In this document: positions 1 through 6,615 of the stretch, piece after piece
Layout: each line of letters starts with the position of its first letter
Numbering within the stretch: position 1 is the first letter of the stretch
From: an uncultured Clostridia bacterium
GTDB lineage: Bacteria; Bacillota; Clostridia; Oscillospirales; Acutalibacteraceae
Length of the DNA stretch: 6,615 nucleotides
Assembly (NCBI GenBank): GCA_947165115.1
Contig: CAMUZD010000093.1
Location: 1 to 6,615, forward strand
Reading direction: 5' to 3'
The notes under the pieces: model-generated
Database searches by the model: none
What the model was told of the DNA's origin: nothing
Seen by the model: the letters and a program-made list of their open reading frames with translations, nothing else
Translations under genes and position numbers: made by a program

Positions 1-19
1 GGTTTTACCCGCCCGCTAC

Positions 20-48
20 TTGACGGAAAAAGGATAATGTGATATAAT
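20..48 (+). promoter_or_regulatory. Sigma-70/sigma-A type promoter with extended -10
   Basis: A -35 box TTGACG (20-25, five of six consensus bases) lies 17 nt upstream of a perfect -10 box TATAAT (43-48). The bases just before the -10 are TGA (40-42), which also gives the extended -10 element TGnTATAAT. Transcription would start near 55-56, leaving a leader of about 45 nt before the ATG at 101. It is the only convincing promoter seen on the + strand and probably drives all five genes. Confidence 0.85.
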
Positions 49-60
49 GAAATGGATAAT
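32..60 (+). repeat. Paired GGATAAT direct repeats flanking the -10 box
   Basis: GGATAAT occurs at 32-38 and again at 54-60, 22 bp apart (about two helical turns), one copy in the promoter spacer and one at the expected transcription start. It could be an operator, alternative -10 elements, or chance in AT-rich DNA. Confidence 0.3.
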
Positions 61-85
61 AGGGAAATGTTTTTGCTTTTCCCGT

Positions 86-90
86 AGGAG
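86..90 (+). promoter_or_regulatory. Ribosome binding site that decides the first gene's start
   Basis: AGGAG sits 10 nt before the ATG at 101. The spacing is slightly long but workable. The in-frame ATG at 47 has no such site in a transcript starting near 55, because that ATG overlaps the -10 box, so this site supports the start at 101. Confidence 0.65.
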
Positions 91-100
91 TGTTGAAAAA

Positions 101-1213
101 ATGTTGAAATTCAATTCAAACGGAAGATTCGGAATACTGCTTTTCGGCGACCTTCACGAATCCTTTGACTATGAGGATTCAAAGAAATTCAAGGATATGC
201 AGAAAATGATGAACGCGGCGCTCGACATGTATCGCCCTGACCTGTGCGTTCTGCTCGGAGACAATTACTATACGACAAACTGCAAAAAGGATCCCGAAGG
301 ATTTATAGCAGGCGTCAAGGCGGTCTGCGGCCCGATCCTTTCGAGAAAGATTCCCGTAGCCGCAATTATGGGCAACCATGAGCACGATCCCAAATGCGAC
401 GAGGAAATAATCGCCGCTTATAATAAAATCGAGGGTATGATTATGAGGAGCGACGGAGTTCCCGGCAAGGCCGACTTCAAGGAGCTCATCTATTCGCAGG
501 ACGGCAAGAAGCCGCTCGCCTGCCTCTGGTTCCTCGATTCGAACAATCTCTGCGAGGATGCCTCCGTCTCATTCTATGACTGGGTTCATGAGGATCAGAT
601 TGAGTGGTTCGAAAAAGAGAGCGCAAAGCTCAAAGAGGAGAATGACGGCAATCCGCTTCCTTCATATATATTCCAGCATATACCCATCCCTGAGGAATAC
701 AGGCTGCTTCGCAAGGCAAAGCTGCCCGAGCTCCCCTGGGCGGTTGAGGGATTTGGCAAGCGCAGAGGCACTCATTATGTAAAAGCGAGAGGCACGGTCG
801 GCTATCTAGGCGAAGCTCCCGCCGCTCCCGATTATAACGGCGGAGAGTTTGAAGCATGGAAACGCACGGGCGCTGTCAAGGCCGCTTTCTTTGGTCACGA
901 CCATCTGAACGATTTCTCCGGCTTCGTTGACGGCATATTCCTTGCTCAGCATAAGACGGCGGGATTCAGGGCTTATACGGACGGCTGCCACAGCTGCGTC
1001 AGATATCTTGAACTGAGTGAAAGAAATCCCGCAAGATTCAGGCAGGAACTCAGACACTTCAAGGAATTCGGCCTCAAGAGTGAGAGCCTCGGCCCCGTTT
1101 TCAAGAATTTCACCGACAGAGAAGCCATGGCATTACATGCGGCGGGTTACAGCGCAGCGGCGCTCGCATCAATCGGCGCTCTGACATATTTCATCAAGAA
1201 GATTAAGAAATAA
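101..1213 (+). CDS. Calcineurin-like metallophosphoesterase, Dcr2-like, with C-terminal hydrophobic tail
   Basis: This 370-residue protein belongs to the dinuclear-metal phosphoesterase superfamily, which hydrolyses phosphomono- or diesters. All signature blocks are present in order: GDLH (16-19), GDN (53-55), GNHEHD (91-96), QH (192-193) and GHDH (265-268), so the metal site looks intact. The segments WFLDSNN (143-149), DQIEWFE (165-171) and FQHIPIPEE (191-199) resemble the Dcr2/plant PAP29-like branch; this is recall, not a search. There is no signal peptide. Residues about 344-365 are Ala/Leu/Ile-rich and end in KKIKK, which could be a membrane tail. An in-frame ATG at 47 would add 18 residues, but it overlaps the -10 box; the AGGAG at 86-90 and the fold beginning at residue 9 favour 101. 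The gene ends 11 nt before the transporter gene. The substrate cannot be told from the sequence. Confidence 0.88.
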   Translation: MLKFNSNGRFGILLFGDLHESFDYEDSKKFKDMQKMMNAALDMYRPDLCVLLGDNYYTTNCKKDPEGFIAGVKAVCGPILSRKIPVAAIMGNHEHDPKCDEEIIAAYNKIEGMIMRSDGVPGKADFKELIYSQDGKKPLACLWFLDSNNLCEDASVSFYDWVHEDQIEWFEKESAKLKEENDGNPLPSYIFQHIPIPEEYRLLRKAKLPELPWAVEGFGKRRGTHYVKARGTVGYLGEAPAAPDYNGGEFEAWKRTGAVKAAFFGHDHLNDFSGFVDGIFLAQHKTAGFRAYTDGCHSCVRYLELSERNPARFRQELRHFKEFGLKSESLGPVFKNFTDREAMALHAAGYSAAALASIGALTYFIKKIKK

Positions 1214-1224
1214 GAGGGATTGAT

Positions 1225-2595
1225 ATGAATAAATCAACCAAACTCGGCAAGGCCGCGATATTCAACATTATCCTTTTCGGATTTATGGGTCAGGTCGCCT
1301 GGGCGGTCGAGAACAACTATTTCAACACCTTCCTTTTCAATGTAATCGGCGGCTCATCGAAGGATATTTCCCACATTGTCGCCGCAAGCTGTGTGGCCGC
1401 CGTTATGACAACCCTGTTTATGGGAACTCTCAGCGATAAAGTCAACCGCAGGAAGCTCTTCATCTGCGGCGGTTATATCGCCTGGGGCTTCACGGTCGCC
1501 GCATTCGCGCTTATTTCAAGAGAAAATGTCGGCAAAGTGCTCGGCATAGAGGCTGCCGCCGCTCTGGGAGCAACCGTTCTGGTCGTAATCGTAATGGACT
1601 GCATCATGACCTTCATGGGCTCAACCAGCAACGACGCGGCATTCAACGCATGGATTACCGATATCACCGATAATTCAAACAGAGCAAAGACGGAAGGACT
1701 GCTCGCGACAATGCCCGTTCTTGCGATGGTTATCGTCACAGTCGCCTTTGGCGTGCTCGCAAGCTCCTTCGGCTATCCGAAATGCTTTATCGGCCTCGGT
1801 GTTCTCGTCACAATCTGCGGCGTAATCGGTATATTCACCGTTAAAGATTCCCTCAGCGGCGAAAAGAAGAATACAAACTTCTGGGCTGATCTCATCTACG
1901 GCTTCAAGCCTTCCGTAATAAAAGAGAACAGAGGGCTCTACCTCTCGCTCGCCTGCCTTTGCATCTACTGCGTTGCGGTTCAGGTATTCCTTCCCTATCT
2001 TTTCATCTATGTTCAGCATCAGATTGGACTTGACCTGGGCTCTCTCAATATCACCCCCGTCTTCGCAATTGCCGCGGTTCTGATAATCGGCGGTGTCATT
2101 GCAGGCGCCATCATAATGGGTTCGCTCATGGATAAAAAAGGCAGAGCGCCGTTTTCGGTTCCCTCCGTTGTTTTCTTCCTCGCAGGTCTTGTCGCCGTGT
2201 TCTTTGCGAAGAATCTCGCGACATTCGCGGTCTGTGCGGTTGTTTTCCTCGCGGGCTACGGCCTGATGGGAATTCTTCTCTCTGCGGCAGTCAGGGATTT
2301 CACTCCCGAAGGTAAGGTCGGCTCGTTCCAGGGCGTCAGAATGATATTCGGCGTTATGATTCCGATGATAATCGGTCCTGCAATCGGCTCGGCAGTTACT
2401 GAAGCCTTTGCGGTAAAGACATATACAAACGACTATGCCGAAGTGGTAAATGTTCCCCCTCCGCATATCTTCCTGGCAGGCGCCGCGGTCGGAATTCTCG
2501 TCTTTATCCCGCTCGCATTCCTTATCAGAGAATGGAAATCCGTTGAAAAAGCGGAGAGAGAAAAGGCTGAGGCAGCAAAGAAAACCGCCGAATAA
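1225..2595 (+). CDS. Major facilitator superfamily transporter, substrate unknown
   Basis: This 456-residue integral membrane protein has about 12 hydrophobic segments in two halves. The MFS loop 2-3 signature appears as GTLSDKVNRRK (67-77) and is repeated in the second half as GSLMDKKGR (299-307), which fixes the pseudo-symmetric fold. The first membrane segment carries polar and charged residues (Q23, W26, E29, N30, N31), suggesting substrate or cation/H+ coupling. The segment NAWITDITDNSNRAKTEG (141-158) resembles the matching loop in glycoside-cation symporter (GPH/SLC45-like) transporters, so a sugar or related solute is possible but unproven. The C-terminus is a charged, probably cytoplasmic tail rich in Glu, Lys and Ala (about 436-456). 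The ATG at 1225 follows GAGGG (1214-1218) at 6 nt. It lies 11 nt after the phosphoesterase gene and 17 nt before trkA, so it is probably co-transcribed with both. Confidence 0.85.
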   Translation: MNKSTKLGKAAIFNIILFGFMGQVAWAVENNYFNTFLFNVIGGSSKDISHIVAASCVAAVMTTLFMGTLSDKVNRRKLFICGGYIAWGFTVAAFALISRENVGKVLGIEAAAALGATVLVVIVMDCIMTFMGSTSNDAAFNAWITDITDNSNRAKTEGLLATMPVLAMVIVTVAFGVLASSFGYPKCFIGLGVLVTICGVIGIFTVKDSLSGEKKNTNFWADLIYGFKPSVIKENRGLYLSLACLCIYCVAVQVFLPYLFIYVQHQIGLDLGSLNITPVFAIAAVLIIGGVIAGAIIMGSLMDKKGRAPFSVPSVVFFLAGLVAVFFAKNLATFAVCAVVFLAGYGLMGILLSAAVRDFTPEGKVGSFQGVRMIFGVMIPMIIGPAIGSAVTEAFAVKTYTNDYAEVVNVPPPHIFLAGAAVGILVFIPLAFLIREWKSVEKAEREKAEAAKKTAE

Positions 2596-2612
2596 TCGAA
2601 AGGTCGTAAACT

Positions 2613-3974
2613 ATGTATATTATCATTGTCGGTCAGGGAAAATTCGGCTCAACGATGACCGCTCAATTGTGCAATGAAAGCCACGATATAGTCGTGGTGG
2701 ATATAAATTCCGATAAAGTCACCAATATGGTGGAGCAGTATGACGTAATGGGTATCTGCGGAAACGGTTCGACGGTTGACGTGCTCAAAGAGGCGGGCGC
2801 CGATAAGGCGAAGCTTCTCATCGCGACCACGGGCTCGGATGAGCTGAATATCCTCTGCTGCACTTTTGCAAAGAAGCTCGGCACCGAGACTACCATTGCG
2901 AGAGTCAGAAACCCCGTTTATGCTACTCAGGGCCAGTTCCTGCGTGAAAAAATCGGAATCAACATGATAGTCAACCCCGAATATGAAACAGCAAACGAAA
3001 TTTCTAGAATCATAAGATTCCCGAGCGTTTCAAGCCTTGATTCATTTGCGAGGGGCAAGGTCGAAATTGCAAGGGTTGTGCTCCATGCGGACAACCCGCT
3101 CTGCAATCTGAAGGTTGCGGATGTGCGTAAAAAAATCCGCGCAAATGTGATTATCTGTGCGGTCCAGCGCTCGGGCACGGTCACCATACCCGACGGTAAT
3201 TTCGAACTTCAGGCCGAGGATTCAATCAATATCACCGGCACAAGAAGCGAAATTTCCTCGTTTCTTAAGCAGGCCGGGCTCTATAAGCACCGCATAAAGA
3301 ATGTTATGATAATCGGCGGCGGCAAAATCGGATTCTACCTGAGCGAACTGCTCTCCGACACCAGCCGCAATATCACTCTCATCGATTCAAATCTCAAAAA
3401 ATGCCACGAACTCACCGATGAATTATCGGATGTAACCGTCGTTTACGGCGACGGCACGGACCAGGATATCCTTGAGGAACAGAATATCGAGAAACAGGAT
3501 GCCCTTGTCGCCCTGACGGGCATTGACGAGGAGAATATCATCGTCTCGCTCTATGCCGAGAGTAAAAACGTTGAAAAGGTTATTGCGAAGGTTGACAGGC
3601 ATTCATATTCAATTCTTAACGATATAGGCGTTGAAACGCTTGTTTCTCCGCAGATAGTCGCGAGCAACCTCGTCACAAGATATGTCCGTGCGCTTGAAAA
3701 TTCTGTCGATAATTCACAGATTCAGACTCTTTATAAACTTGTCGGCGGCAAGATTGAAGCGGCAGAATTCCTCGTCCCCGATAACTGGGCTCACGATGAA
3801 GAAACCTTCAAAGAGCTTGATTTAAGGCCGAATCTGCTTATCGGCTGCATCATCAGGAACAGTAAAATCATCTTCCCGAACGGCGATGACAGCATAAGAG
3901 GCGGAGACAGCATAATAGTAATCAACGCGGGCAAGAGCCTGAAGAAACTTACAGATATATTCAGAGTGGGGTGA
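2613..3974 (+). CDS. trkA: TrkA, Trk system K+ uptake regulatory (RCK) protein
   Basis: TrkA is the cytoplasmic peripheral subunit that forms a gating ring under TrkH and controls K+ flux in response to nucleotides. The 453 residues are a tandem duplication, each half an RCK_N Rossmann domain plus an RCK_C domain. Half one has the dinucleotide-binding GQGKFG (7-12), acidic D30 at the end of strand 2, GNGST (50-54), then RCK_C at about 140-222. Half two has GGGKIG (235-240), D258, GDGTD (279-283), then RCK_C at about 370-453. Length matches two-module TrkA (E. coli about 458) rather than single-module KtrA. Both glycine motifs are intact, so NAD(H) binding is expected; RCK_C domains in Gram-positive relatives can bind c-di-AMP, which is not testable here. 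A modest GAAAGG (2598-2603) precedes the ATG by 9 nt. Its stop codon lies inside the trkH ribosome binding site. Confidence 0.96.
   Translation: MYIIIVGQGKFGSTMTAQLCNESHDIVVVDINSDKVTNMVEQYDVMGICGNGSTVDVLKEAGADKAKLLIATTGSDELNILCCTFAKKLGTETTIARVRNPVYATQGQFLREKIGINMIVNPEYETANEISRIIRFPSVSSLDSFARGKVEIARVVLHADNPLCNLKVADVRKKIRANVIICAVQRSGTVTIPDGNFELQAEDSINITGTRSEISSFLKQAGLYKHRIKNVMIIGGGKIGFYLSELLSDTSRNITLIDSNLKKCHELTDELSDVTVVYGDGTDQDILEEQNIEKQDALVALTGIDEENIIVSLYAESKNVEKVIAKVDRHSYSILNDIGVETLVSPQIVASNLVTRYVRALENSVDNSQIQTLYKLVGGKIEAAEFLVPDNWAHDEETFKELDLRPNLLIGCIIRNSKIIFPNGDDSIRGGDSIIVINAGKSLKKLTDIFRVG
3968..3974 (+). promoter_or_regulatory. trkH ribosome binding site overlapping the trkA stop
   Basis: GGGGTGA contains GGTGA, which pairs with the 16S anti-Shine-Dalgarno end, and lies 6 nt before the TTG at 3981. 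The last three bases (TGA) are the trkA stop codon, so ribosomes ending trkA sit on the trkH initiation site. This suggests translational coupling of the two subunits and supports TTG as the trkH start. Confidence 0.7.
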
Positions 3975-3980
3975 CGCATC

Positions 3981-5423
3981 TTGAATTACAGAAAGATTGC
4001 CCACTACCTCGGCATAATTCTGCTGACAGAAGCGGGGCTCATGCTTCTGCCCGTGGCAATCGGACTTATATATCACGAAAAAGCGACAACCAGCTTTCTT
4101 ATAACAATCGGAATTCTCGCGGCTGTCGGTTGGCTTTTCTATAACAGAAAGCCGCATAAAAACAATATATATTCCAAAGAGGGATATATAATAGTTGCGG
4201 CGGCGTGGCTGCTGATGTCAGCATTCGGTGCTCTGCCGATGTTTATAAGCGAAGCAATTCCGAATTATATGGATGCTTTCTTTGAGACGGTTTCCGGATT
4301 TACGACTACCGGATCTACCATACTTACCGAAATTGAATCTCTGCCCAGATGCGTTCTTTTCTGGCGCAGTTTCACGCATTTCATCGGCGGTATGGGAATC
4401 CTCGTCTTCGTGCTTGCGGTTATGCCGAGAAGCGAAGGGTCTTCCATTCATATTATGAAGGCCGAGGTTCCGGGTCCCGTAGTCGGCAAACTCGTTTCGA
4501 AAGTTACCGTAACAGCAAGAATCCTCTACGGCATTTATATAGGGATGACCGTGCTGCTGATAATCCTGCTGAAAATTGTCGGTTTCCCGGTTTTTGACAG
4601 CATAGTTACCGCTTTCGGAACGGCAGGCACGGGTGGATTTGCAATTATGAACAACAGCATTGAGGGATATTGCAATCCTGCCGCCGAGGTCATAATCTCG
4701 GTATTCATGATGCTGTTCGGTCTGAATTTCAACCTTTATTATCTTATTCTCATAAAGCAATGGAGATCCGCCCTGAAAGATGAGGAGATGCGCTGGTATT
4801 TCGGAATAATCGCCGCGGCGACATTCATTATCACTCTTGATTTGACAGTTATGCGCCATCCGTTTTCCGAATCAATCAGATATGCGTTTTTCCAGGTCAC
4901 CTCGATTATATCCACAACCGGATTCACCTCAACGGACTATGATATGTGGCCGAGCATAACAAAAGCGGTGCTACTGATGCTGATGTATATAGGCGGGTGC
5001 ACGGGCTCAACAGGCGGCGGTCTCAAGGTTCAGAGAATCGCGGTGCTTGTCAAGAACAGCATCCGTTCAATCAGAAAAGCCGCCAATCCGCGAAGAGTTG
5101 AGACAATCAAAATCAACGGCAGAACTCTTGATGAGGGAATAGTCAGCGGAATTACCGGGCATTTTGCAATGTATATGATACTCGTCGCATTCTCCATTGT
5201 GATAGTCGCACTTGACGGATACGATCTTACGACGACTCTCTCGGCGGTATCCGCATGTATAAACAATGTCGGCCCCGGCTTCGCGCTGGTAGGTCCCGCC
5301 GGCAATTTCAGTGACTTTTCATATCTTTCAAAGATAGTGCTATCGTTTAATATGCTCGCAGGCAGACTTGAACTGATTCCCATGCTTATGCTTTTCTCAA
5401 AAATCGGCATTTCAAACGATTAA
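3981..5423 (+). CDS. trkH: TrkH, Trk system K+ translocating membrane subunit
   Basis: TrkH is the pore-forming K+ transport subunit in the cytoplasmic membrane; TrkA gates it. The 480 residues are close to E. coli TrkH (about 483). Four pore-loop repeats are visible with their filter glycines: FTTTGST (107-113), FGTAGTGGF (212-220), ISTTGF (310-315) and NNVGPGF (428-434). The family signature GGCTGSTGGGLK (338-349) and the basic cytoplasmic stretch after it (350-371) are present, as is NMLAGRLEL (457-465) near the C-terminus. Nothing looks broken. The start is TTG at 3981. The only upstream in-frame GTG (3966) is followed at once by a stop, and the next in-frame ATG (residue 21) would remove most of the first membrane helix. 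The gene lies 6 nt after trkA and 23 nt before the aconitase X gene. Confidence 0.95.
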   Translation: MNYRKIAHYLGIILLTEAGLMLLPVAIGLIYHEKATTSFLITIGILAAVGWLFYNRKPHKNNIYSKEGYIIVAAAWLLMSAFGALPMFISEAIPNYMDAFFETVSGFTTTGSTILTEIESLPRCVLFWRSFTHFIGGMGILVFVLAVMPRSEGSSIHIMKAEVPGPVVGKLVSKVTVTARILYGIYIGMTVLLIILLKIVGFPVFDSIVTAFGTAGTGGFAIMNNSIEGYCNPAAEVIISVFMMLFGLNFNLYYLILIKQWRSALKDEEMRWYFGIIAAATFIITLDLTVMRHPFSESIRYAFFQVTSIISTTGFTSTDYDMWPSITKAVLLMLMYIGGCTGSTGGGLKVQRIAVLVKNSIRSIRKAANPRRVETIKINGRTLDEGIVSGITGHFAMYMILVAFSIVIVALDGYDLTTTLSAVSACINNVGPGFALVGPAGNFSDFSYLSKIVLSFNMLAGRLELIPMLMLFSKIGISND

Positions 5424-5446
5424 AAATATATGGGAGGATTGATAAA

Positions 5447-6615
5447 ATGGATTACAGAATGACTCTCACCCCGGAGCAGGAAGAAATACTAAACGGCTCA
5501 AAGGGTGAAACCATGGCAAAAGTTATGAAAACCCTAGTCATGTACGGCGACGCTTTCGGTGCAGAGAAGCTGGTGCCCGTCACAAGCAACCGCGGCCACC
5601 TTGTAACAAGCTTCGGCCTGAAGGTTATGAAACCGGTCTACGACCTTATGGATACGCTCATCAATGCAGCGGCGGTATCGGGTCAGAAATTCTCGGTTGA
5701 CCCCAAGCCCCTCGATCCGAATGTTCCCGCAAGTTTTCTTGAGAATTTTGTGTTCAAAAAATTTATGTATTCCATGCAGGACAGCTACGATAAGCAGCTG
5801 CGTGAGCTCGGTCTTATCGACGACAGTTCCTACACCTGCACCTGCTACATGGATGAAGTCGGCAACAAACCCGTAAAGGGCGATGTGCTCTCCTGGGCGG
5901 AATCCTCCGCTGTTGTTTACGCAAACTCCGTGCTCGGTGCGCGCTGCAACAGAAACTCCGGCATAATCGAGCTCTTCGGCTCGATAGCTGGATTTGTTCC
6001 GTATTTCGGACTTCTGACCGATGAGGGCAGAAAGGCGACCTGGATAGTTGAAATCAAGACCGAAAAGAAACCTGAGGCTCAGATTCTCGGTTCTGCAATC
6101 GGTATGAAAGTCATGGAAGATGTCCCCTATATCAAGGGCCTCGACAAATGGCTCGGCACAGAGCTTGACGGCGACACCTGCGCTTATCTCAAAGATTTCG
6201 GTGCAGCAACAGCATCAAACGGCGCTGTCGGTCTCTATCATATTGAAAACCTCACTCCCGAAGCGGTCGAACAGGGCGAGTCCCTTATCGCCGAGGGTGC
6301 TCAGGTCTATGTTATTGACGACGCCGAGCTCGAAAGAGTAAAGAATAACTACCCCGTAATGTGGAAAGATAAAAACGCTCCCGCTCAGCTCTGCTTTGTC
6401 GGCTGCCCGCATCTCTCGCTCGCTCAGCTCAATGAGTGGACCGAAAATGTCAGCGAAGCTCTCAAAAAGAACGGTCTCTCTAAGGTCAGCGTTCCGACCG
6501 TATTCACGGCGGCTCCCGGAGTTATCGAGGCATTTGAAAAGACTCCTCTGAGCGCTAAATTAAAAGAGACAGGCATAGTTTTGAGCTATATCTGCCCGCT
6601 TATGTATATGAATAA
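5447..6615 (+). CDS. acnX: Aconitase X family (DUF521) dehydratase large subunit, partial at 3' end
   Basis: The 389 visible residues have no stop and run off the window. The family signature is clear: LTPEQEEILNG (7-17) near the N-terminus, then SWAESSAVVYANSVLGARCN (149-168) and GCPHLSL (319-325). Aconitase X enzymes are cytoplasmic Fe-S hydro-lyases; known members dehydrate cis-3-hydroxy-L-proline or, in archaea, mevalonate 5-phosphate. Candidate cluster cysteines are C131/C133 (in TCTCY), C320 (in GCPH) and C383 (in ICPLMYM), inferred from positions where the family usually has Cys. Large subunits are about 400-430 residues, so probably only the last few tens of residues are missing; the small DUF126 part would lie downstream or be fused. 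The ATG at 5447 follows a strong GGGAGG (5432-5437) at 9 nt and lies 23 nt after trkH. Several family segments look altered, so the substrate is unassigned. Confidence 0.87.
   Translation, partial: MDYRMTLTPEQEEILNGSKGETMAKVMKTLVMYGDAFGAEKLVPVTSNRGHLVTSFGLKVMKPVYDLMDTLINAAAVSGQKFSVDPKPLDPNVPASFLENFVFKKFMYSMQDSYDKQLRELGLIDDSSYTCTCYMDEVGNKPVKGDVLSWAESSAVVYANSVLGARCNRNSGIIELFGSIAGFVPYFGLLTDEGRKATWIVEIKTEKKPEAQILGSAIGMKVMEDVPYIKGLDKWLGTELDGDTCAYLKDFGAATASNGAVGLYHIENLTPEAVEQGESLIAEGAQVYVIDDAELERVKNNYPVMWKDKNAPAQLCFVGCPHLSLAQLNEWTENVSEALKKNGLSKVSVPTVFTAAPGVIEAFEKTPLSAKLKETGIVLSYICPLMYMN

Noticed and set aside
1217..1225. GGATTGATA shared between the MFS and aconitase X leaders (also 5436-5444)
   Set aside because: The match is mostly the Shine-Dalgarno purines plus an AT-rich spacer; such similarity is expected between ribosome binding sites of one genome.
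1675..2466. Long antisense open frame (263 codons) opposite the MFS gene
   Set aside because: The conceptual protein is an unstructured mix rich in Arg, Asp, Glu, Cys and Asn, as expected from reading hydrophobic helix codons backwards. The + strand frame has a full transporter.
4218..4859. Antisense open frame (213 codons) opposite trkH
   Set aside because: It is hydrophilic, rich in His, Asn, Arg and Glu, without recognisable motifs, and lies fully inside the unmistakable TrkH coding sequence.
3981..5423. Single-subunit Ktr-type system (KtrB) as an alternative for the K+ transporter
   Set aside because: The partner upstream has two complete RCK modules and the membrane protein has TrkH length and the GGCTGSTGGG signature, which fit Trk better than Ktr.
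5424..5446. Possible terminator or separate promoter between trkH and aconitase X
   Set aside because: The 23-nt gap holds only an AT-rich stretch and the ribosome binding site, with no inverted repeat, T-run or paired -35/-10 boxes.
5664..5876. Short + strand open frame within the aconitase X region
   Set aside because: It is out of frame with the aconitase X reading, which carries the family signature across the same bases.

Overview
The window looks like a bacterial chromosome segment carrying one co-directional gene string on the + strand, almost without intergenic space. Moderate base composition, free use of AGA and ATA alongside GC-rich codons, purine-rich Shine-Dalgarno sites, a near-consensus housekeeping promoter and the protein types suggest a Gram-positive anaerobe of the Clostridia (gut or rumen type). 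This placement is inference; there is no rRNA or other marker gene in the window.

Layout: a strong sigma-70/sigma-A type promoter (20-48) starts the region. It is followed by a Dcr2-like calcineurin-fold metallophosphoesterase with a C-terminal hydrophobic tail (101-1213), a 12-TM major facilitator transporter (1225-2595), the K+ channel gating protein TrkA with two RCK modules (2613-3974), the K+ translocating subunit TrkH starting at a TTG codon (3981-5423), and the start of an aconitase X family (DUF521) dehydratase large subunit that runs off the end of the window (5447->6615). Gaps between genes are 11, 17, 6 and 23 nt. No terminator-like hairpin plus T-run was seen between them, so one transcript is likely.

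Function: TrkA and TrkH together form a complete Trk-type K+ uptake system. The first two genes (a phosphoesterase and a transporter of unknown substrate) and the last (a putative Fe-S hydro-lyase) are not usual partners of Trk, so the co-transcription is the curious point. The aconitase X protein keeps the family's core signature but differs, as far as I recall the family, in segments near the active site, so its substrate is open. Nothing resembling CRISPR arrays, insertion sequences, tRNAs or phage genes was found.
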